Below, piece by piece: positions 22,217 to 26,873 of a stretch of DNA of 26,873 nucleotides. How positions within the stretch are numbered: the stretch's first letter is position 1; every line of letters starts with the position of its first letter. The DNA lies in the NCBI GenBank assembly GCA_050115015.1, contig JASFRI010000006.1, positions 1 to 26,873 of the forward strand, read 5' to 3'. This DNA comes from JASFRI01 sp050115015 (GTDB taxonomy: Bacteria; Acidobacteriota; Polarisedimenticolia; CBDVAL01). The notes under the pieces are model-generated. The model made no database searches, was not told where the DNA came from, and worked only from the letters and a program-made list of their open reading frames with translations. Both the position numbers and the translations under genes were made by a program.

Positions 22217-23083
22217 ATGCCCCTCCGGACGGTCACGGCGCCCGCCGAGCTGCGCGGCCTCTGCCGGGAGGCCCGGGCCGGCCACCGGAAGATCGGCCTG
22301 GTGCCGACGATGGGTGCGCTGCACGCCGGGCACCTGAGCCTCGTCACGGTGGCGAGGGAGCGCGCGGACCTGGTCGTCCTGACGGTCTTCGTGAACCCGA
22401 CCCAGTTCGGCCCCGGCGAGGATCTCGCCGCCTACCCGCGGGCTCTCGAGCGGGACCGGAGGCTCGCCGAGGAGGCCGGGACGGACGTCCTGTTCCATCC
22501 GGCGCCGGAGGCGATGTACCCGGAGGGGGACGCGACCCGCGTCGAGGTATCGGAGTTGACGGAGCTTCTCTGCGGTGCGAGCCGTCCGGGGCACTTCCGG
22601 GGCGTCGCCACCGTCGTCGCGAAGCTGCTGATCCTCTGCGACCCGCACGTGGCCGTCTTCGGCCGCAAGGACTACCAGCAGTGGCGGGTGATCCAGCGGA
22701 TGGCCCGGGACCTGCTCCTGGAGGCGGAGATCGTCGGCGCCCCCATCGTGCGCGACCCGGACGGCCTGGCCCTGTCCAGCCGGAACGCCTACCTCTCCCC
22801 GGGGGAGCGGCGGGCCGCCCTGGCGCTGCCCCGGGCCCTGGACGCCGGCACCGCGGCCATGATGGCCGGGGAGCGGGCCCCGGCCCCGGTGATCGAGCGC
22901 ATGCGCGCGGTGGTCGCCGACGAGCCCGGGGCCCGGATCGACTACCTCGAGGTGGTGGACGCCCATCACCTCCAGCGCGTGGATCGCCTCGCGGGGGACC
23001 TGCTCCTGGCCGGCGCGATCCAGGTCGGCCGCGCGCGGCTGATCGACAACCGAGAGGTGCAACTCGAAGGGAGGGAGGGATGA
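22217..23083 (+). CDS. panC: Pantoate-beta-alanine ligase (pantothenate synthetase)
   Basis: This 288-residue ligase joins pantoate and beta-alanine with ATP to give pantothenate. It carries PTMGALHAGH (30-39, the HIGH-type motif), VFVNPTQFGPGEDLAAYPR (58-76), GASRPGHFRGVATVVAKL (120-137), FGRKDYQQ (148-155) and LALSSRN (184-190, the KMSKS-like loop). Length and motifs are standard. The gene starts 5 bp after panB and its stop overlaps panD (ATGA), so the three genes are one coupled unit. Confidence 0.97.
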   Translation: MPLRTVTAPAELRGLCREARAGHRKIGLVPTMGALHAGHLSLVTVARERADLVVLTVFVNPTQFGPGEDLAAYPRALERDRRLAEEAGTDVLFHPAPEAMYPEGDATRVEVSELTELLCGASRPGHFRGVATVVAKLLILCDPHVAVFGRKDYQQWRVIQRMARDLLLEAEIVGAPIVRDPDGLALSSRNAYLSPGERRAALALPRALDAGTAAMMAGERAPAPVIERMRAVVADEPGARIDYLEVVDAHHLQRVDRLAGDLLLAGAIQVGRARLIDNREVQLEGREG

Positions 23084-23466
23084 AGCGGACGTTCCTGTGG
23101 TCCAAGGTCCACCGCGCGACGGTGACCCAGACCGACGTATCCTATGATGGTAGCCTGACGCTGGATGCCGACCTGATGGAGGCGGCGCGGATGCGGCCGT
23201 ACGAACGGGTGGACGTCTACGACGTCGACAACGGCGAGCGGTTCTCCACCTACCTGATCCCCGGGGAGAACGGCAGCGGCGTGTGCTGCGTGAACGGGGC
23301 CGCGGCCCTCAAGACGGCGACGGGGAACCGGGTGATCCTCGCCGCCTACGCGGAGCTCGACCCACAGGAGGTCGAATCCCACCGCCCGACGGTGGTCCTC
23401 GTGGACGGGGGCAACCGGATCCGGAAGCTCGGCCACGAGGTCATCCACGGGACGCGGGTCGGATGA
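23080..23466 (+). CDS. panD: Aspartate 1-decarboxylase (pyruvoyl enzyme)
   Basis: This 128-residue proenzyme is predicted to make beta-alanine from aspartate. It cleaves itself between Gly24 and Ser25 in SYDGSLTLD, turning Ser25 into the pyruvoyl cofactor; the position is identical to that in E. coli. Other conserved parts are SKVHRATVTQTD (8-19), the YERVDVYDVDNGERF segment, YLIPGENGSG and the NGAAALK stretch. GGGAGG lies directly before the ATG, which overlaps the panC stop. The start at 23080 is fixed by the cleavage-site position; an upstream in-frame start would run through panC. Confidence 0.96.
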   Translation: MKRTFLWSKVHRATVTQTDVSYDGSLTLDADLMEAARMRPYERVDVYDVDNGERFSTYLIPGENGSGVCCVNGAAALKTATGNRVILAAYAELDPQEVESHRPTVVLVDGGNRIRKLGHEVIHGTRVG

Positions 23467-23502
23467 GGCGCCAACCAGCCGGGACGGCCCCCTGAGGGAC
23501 GG

Positions 23503-24387
23503 GTGAAACGCTTCTGCCTGATCGCGAATCCCGCCGCCGGCCGCACCCGGCACTTCACCCTCCTCAACACCGTCCGTACCCTCCTCGATCGGGCCGGGCT
23601 GGATCACGATCTCCAGGTCACCCAGGCGCCGGGCCTCGGGATCACCCTGTCGATGGCGGCCGCCGAGTCGGGCTACGCCGGCGTGATCGCCTACGGCGGC
23701 GACGGCACCGTCAGCGAGGTGGCCAGCGGCGTCGTGGGGACCGGGCTGAACCTCGGGGTGATCCCGGGCGGCACGATGAACCTGTTCGCGCAGGAGCTCG
23801 GCCTCCCGTCACGGCTGGAGGAGGCGGTCCGGATCGTCGCCGCCGGCCGGACGCGCAAGGTGGAGGTCGGGAAGGTGGCGGGCCGCTACTTCATCCTGTG
23901 CGCCGGGGCCGGGGTCGACGCGGCGGTCGTCCGCACCCTGCCCCGGAGCGTCAAGAAGAAGATCGGCAAGCTCGCCTATTATCTCCGAGCGCCGATGGCG
24001 GCGGTGCGCTACCCCTTTCCGCTGATCCGCGTCGTCACCGACGACGGGGTCACCCTCCAGGGCGCCCAGGTGATCATCTCCAACTGCCGCGAGTACGGCG
24101 ACCGTTTCCTCATCGCGCCGGGAGCCTCCCCCTTCGACGGCGTGATGGACGGCTGCGTGTTCCGTGGGCGCCGGCTGCGCAACTTCCTGCGCTACTACAT
24201 CGCGGTGCGCCGCGGCCGCCACCTCCTCGAGGCGGACGTCGAGTACTACAAGGGAAGGCGCTTCCTGCTGCGACCGGTGGTCGAGGGAGCCAGCGTCCCG
24301 CTGCAGATCGACGGCGACTACCTCTGCGACCTGCCCGCGGAGATCGAGGTCGTGCCCGCGGCGCTGCCGGTCTACGTGCCGGACTGA
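23503..24387 (+). CDS. Diacylglycerol kinase catalytic-domain (YegS/DgkB-like) lipid kinase
   Basis: This 294-residue soluble lipid kinase has NPAAG (9-13), the nucleotide-binding GGDGTVSEV (65-73) and GVIPGGTMNLFA (85-96), the standard set of the DAGK/sphingosine-kinase/YegS fold. The C-terminal beta-sandwich includes the metal- or substrate-site segment FDGVMDGCVF and QIDGDYL near the end. The lipid acceptor (diacylglycerol, phosphatidylglycerol or another) is unknown. The start is GTG at 23503 with a weak AGGGAC-type site. It lies 36 bp after panD on the same strand. Its last 16 bp overlap the end of the convergent tldE. Confidence 0.92.
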   Translation: MKRFCLIANPAAGRTRHFTLLNTVRTLLDRAGLDHDLQVTQAPGLGITLSMAAAESGYAGVIAYGGDGTVSEVASGVVGTGLNLGVIPGGTMNLFAQELGLPSRLEEAVRIVAAGRTRKVEVGKVAGRYFILCAGAGVDAAVVRTLPRSVKKKIGKLAYYLRAPMAAVRYPFPLIRVVTDDGVTLQGAQVIISNCREYGDRFLIAPGASPFDGVMDGCVFRGRRLRNFLRYYIAVRRGRHLLEADVEYYKGRRFLLRPVVEGASVPLQIDGDYLCDLPAEIEVVPAALPVYVPD

Positions 24388-25745
24388 CCGGCGCGGCCCT
24401 CGCCACCGATGGCCAGCCCCTCCAGCAGCACGCTGGCGCAGGCGTTCCCGCTGGGCATCGGGCGTACGTCGTCCGCCACGGCGGCCACCGCCGCCAGGAG
24501 GTCCCGCACGTTGCCGGCGATGGCGATCCCGGCCACGGGCTCTCTCACCTCCCCGCCCCGGAGGGCGCGCCCCGACGCCCCCAGGGAGAAGTCCCCGGAG
24601 ATCGGGTCGATGGTGTGCAGGCCCATGACCTCGTCGATGCGCAGCCCCTCGGCGATCGAGGAGCGCAGGTCTTCGAGGCTCTCCCCGGTGGGGAGCAGCA
24701 TCAGGCCGTTGTTGCCGGTGGCCGGCACCGACTGCCAGGAGTCCCGGGCGGCGTTCCCCGTCGGCGCCTCGCCCATCCGCACGGCGGAGAAGCCGGTGTG
24801 GAGATACCCCTCCAGCACCCCCTCGCGGATCAGCGGGACGCGACGGGTCGCCACGCCCTCGCCGTCCACCGGCGCGGCGTTGCACCCACCCGGCAGCCGT
24901 CCGTCGTCCACCAGGGTCACCCGGTCGGACGCCACCCGCTCCCCCCGCAGCCCCGCCAGGAGGGACTTCCCCTTCAGGACCTCGTCGGCGAAGAAGATCG
25001 ATGCCAGCTCCTCGAGCAGGCCGTCCACGACCTCGGGGACCAGGAGGACGGGGACCCGGCGGGTGGTGCAGGGGCGCCCGCCGAGCTTCTCCACCGCGCG
25101 CCGCGCGGCCTCGCGGCCGACGGCCTCCGGATCCACGCCGTCGGGACCGATGGCGAAGCGGACCGCGGCGCCGGACTGGGCGTCCCCCCCCTCCTCGGCG
25201 ACCAGGTCGATCCATCCGTACACCCGGGTGTAGGCGTAGCGGTAGCGGAATCCCCCCGCGCGGCCGAGGAGAACCTCGGCCACCACGTCCTGGAGGGTCG
25301 ACTCCCGGGTCCGCCGGACGCGGGGGTCGTGGGCGCGCGCGGCCGCCTCGATCCGGCGGGCGATATCGGTCCGCCGGGCCTCCGGGAGGCTCGGGACCGC
25401 CCCGTCGGCGTTGGCCGCGACGTCCGGCGCGTCCTCGGGCTCGGGGAGCCGGTGGGCGTCGTCCGGGGTGGCGAAGGGCGCCGCCTCGGCCGCCCGGGCC
25501 ACCACGGCCTCGATCCCCTCCGGCGACAGGTCCGTCGTGTGGGCGAATCCGACCCGGCCCCCGTCGATGACCCGCACTCCCAGGCCCCGCATCCCCTTGT
25601 GCTCCACGGACTCGACCTGCCCGTCGGCCACGGAGACGGCGGACACCACCGCGTCCTCCAGGTAGGCATCCGCCTCTCCCAGGCCCCGGCGCTGGAAGGC
25701 GGCCAGGGCGAGGTCCAGCACCGCTTCGTTCGCCGGCGCGCTCAT
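24372..25745 (-). CDS. tldE: TldE/PmbA, non-catalytic subunit of the TldD/TldE metalloprotease
   Basis: This 457-residue protein is a full-length TldE (PmbA) homologue. It starts with DADAYLED-like beta segments including QVESVEHKGMRGLGVRVID, and its C-terminal half carries PTGNAARDSWQSVPATGNNG, DPISGDFSLGASG and AGIAIAGNVRDLL. As expected for TldE, it lacks the HExxxH metal site present in TldD. The TldD/TldE heterodimer degrades unfolded peptides, matures microcin B17 in E. coli and processes CcdA antitoxin. The start overlaps the tldD stop by ATGA, so both subunits are probably made in fixed ratio. No peptide precursor gene is seen nearby in this window. Confidence 0.95.
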   Translation of the reverse strand: MSAPANEAVLDLALAAFQRRGLGEADAYLEDAVVSAVSVADGQVESVEHKGMRGLGVRVIDGGRVGFAHTTDLSPEGIEAVVARAAEAAPFATPDDAHRLPEPEDAPDVAANADGAVPSLPEARRTDIARRIEAAARAHDPRVRRTRESTLQDVVAEVLLGRAGGFRYRYAYTRVYGWIDLVAEEGGDAQSGAAVRFAIGPDGVDPEAVGREAARRAVEKLGGRPCTTRRVPVLLVPEVVDGLLEELASIFFADEVLKGKSLLAGLRGERVASDRVTLVDDGRLPGGCNAAPVDGEGVATRRVPLIREGVLEGYLHTGFSAVRMGEAPTGNAARDSWQSVPATGNNGLMLLPTGESLEDLRSSIAEGLRIDEVMGLHTIDPISGDFSLGASGRALRGGEVREPVAGIAIAGNVRDLLAAVAAVADDVRPMPSGNACASVLLEGLAIGGEGRAGQSGT

Positions 25746-26873
25746 CCCCCCTCCGTCCCCTGTCCGCCGACGACGATGGCGGGAATGCGGAGCGTCGGCT
25801 GCGCGTCGGCCACGGGCACCCCCTGGCCGTCCTTGCCGCAGGTCCCGACGCCGTAGCCCAGGTCACGGCCCACCCGGTCGATGGAGGAGAGCACCTCCGG
25901 TCCGCTGCCGATCAGCGTGGCGTCCCGTAGCGGCTCCGCGATCTCCCCGCCGCGGATGCGGTAGGCCTCGGAGACCTCGAACACGAACTTCCCGGAGGTG
26001 ATGTCCACCTCGCCACCTCCCATCCGGCACACGAGGATGCCGTCCTCCACCGAGCGCAGGATGGCGTCGGGGTCCGACGACCCGGGGAGGATGAGGGTGT
26101 TACGCATGCGCGGGATCGGCCGGTAGCGGTAGCTCTCCCTGCGCCCGTTCCCCGTGGGGCGCATCGACAGCTCGTCCGCGGACTTCCGGGAGTGAAGATA
26201 ACCCCGCAGGACGCCGTCCTCGATCAGCACCACCCGCCGCGTGGGGACGCCCTCGTCGTCGATCGTCCCCGATCCCCGGCGGTGCGGCAGGGTGCCGTCG
26301 TCCACCACGGAGATCAGGGGCGAGGCGACCTGCTCCCCGAGCCGGCCGGCGTAGATGGACAGGCCCTTCTTCACGAAGTCCCCCTCCAGGCCGTGGCCGC
26401 AGGCCTCGTGGACCATGGTGCCGCCGGCGCGGCTGCTGAGCACGACGGTGAACGTCCCCGCGGGCGCCGGGGCGGCGTCGAGCTGCAGCGCGGCGAGTCG
26501 CGCCGCCTCCGCGCCGATGGCGTAGGCGGAGTGCTCCTCGAACAGCTCGAAGCCCCGCATCTCCGACAGCACCTCGGTCCCGGTCCGGGTCTCGCCCCCC
26601 TCGGAGGCGACGGCGTTGCAGTGCAGCGTCGTGTAGACCCGGGTGTCCTCCTCCCAGGTGCCGTCCGAGGCGGCGATCCGCACCCGCTGCACGCTGTCGG
26701 CGTAGCGCACCGTGACTTGCCGGATCCGGGGGTCGTGGGACCGCGCGCCGCGGTCCGCCCGGTGCAGCACCTCGACCTTCTCCCCCAGGGGGACCTCGCC
26801 GGGAGGCCGGAGCACCGGGGGCGGCGTCCCGCCGCGGGAGGGCCGGAACGGGGCCGCCTGCGAGGGCGCCGCC
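25742..26873 (-). CDS. tldD: TldD metalloprotease catalytic subunit, 5' end outside the window
   Basis: The frame is open to the last base of the window, so the N-terminal part (roughly 100 residues of a usual 460-480) is missing. A GTG at 26815 is only an internal codon. The visible part contains HEACGHGLEGD at about 26410-26378, whose HExxxH binds the catalytic zinc. It ends with GTCGKDGQGVPVADAQPTLR, containing the conserved Cys near the active site. Other TldD parts are VVDDGTLPHRRGSGTIDDEG, GYLHSRKSA and the MRPTGNGRRESYR segment. It precedes tldE with an ATGA overlap. Confidence 0.95.
   Translation of the reverse strand, partial: AAPSQAAPFRPSRGGTPPPVLRPPGEVPLGEKVEVLHRADRGARSHDPRIRQVTVRYADSVQRVRIAASDGTWEEDTRVYTTLHCNAVASEGGETRTGTEVLSEMRGFELFEEHSAYAIGAEAARLAALQLDAAPAPAGTFTVVLSSRAGGTMVHEACGHGLEGDFVKKGLSIYAGRLGEQVASPLISVVDDGTLPHRRGSGTIDDEGVPTRRVVLIEDGVLRGYLHSRKSADELSMRPTGNGRRESYRYRPIPRMRNTLILPGSSDPDAILRSVEDGILVCRMGGGEVDITSGKFVFEVSEAYRIRGGEIAEPLRDATLIGSGPEVLSSIDRVGRDLGYGVGTCGKDGQGVPVADAQPTLRIPAIVVGGQGTEGG

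Noticed and set aside
1..26873. tRNA, rRNA, CRISPR, insertion sequence or phage features.
   Set aside because: No tRNA-like cloverleaf, regularly spaced repeats, transposase or integrase motifs were seen; intergenic gaps are too short for most of these.

Overview
This is a GC-rich, gene-dense bacterial chromosomal segment. I see no IS elements, phage genes, CRISPR arrays or RNA genes. Stop and start codons overlap repeatedly (ATGA, GTGA, TGATG), and most genes sit in long codirectional runs. The phylum cannot be fixed from the sequence. PcrA-type UvrD, TldD/TldE, PanBCD, GlmS/GlmU and Shine-Dalgarno sites mark it as bacterial. The mevalonate genes have an archaeal/Chloroflexi flavour (class I HMG-CoA reductase, type 2 IPP isomerase, isopentenyl phosphate kinase). 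An uncultured environmental lineage is likely; Acidobacteriota-like groups are one weakly supported option.

Layout: (1) 1-1704, plus strand: the end of a PEGA-domain protein and an endonuclease/exonuclease/phosphatase-fold protein. (2) 14312 down to 1696, minus strand: a 12.6 kb codirectional run of lysine-rich TPR protein, glmU, glmS, type 2 IPP isomerase, HMG-CoA reductase, mevalonate kinase, a GHMP decarboxylase, isopentenyl phosphate kinase, a squalene-synthase-type enzyme and uvrD. A sigma70-like promoter lies at its head and another candidate lies before the isomerase. (3) 19860 down to 14452, minus strand: SRPBCC protein, DUF4397 protein, fasciclin protein, a clear intrinsic terminator, then the coupled trio CbiX chelatase, SDR/DUF2867 protein and class II photolyase. 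This looks like a light or photo-oxidative stress island. (4) 19950-24387, plus strand: folK, deoxynucleoside kinase, panB, panC, panD and a diacylglycerol-kinase-family lipid kinase. (5) 26873 down to 24372, minus strand: tldD (its 5' end is cut by the window) and tldE.

The most interesting system is the isoprenoid operon. It encodes mevalonate kinase, a diphosphomevalonate-decarboxylase homologue and isopentenyl phosphate kinase, but no phosphomevalonate kinase. The decarboxylase also has Ala where the classical enzyme has the Lys of KYWGK. Together these suggest an alternative mevalonate route (mevalonate to mevalonate 5-phosphate to isopentenyl phosphate to IPP) feeding a squalene-type synthase in one translationally coupled operon. 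The second highlight is the near-consensus promoter of the DUF4397-fasciclin operon. Its -35 box lies in a perfect dyad and also begins two 11-bp-phased repeats, an arrangement reminiscent of CarH/LitR light-responsive operators.
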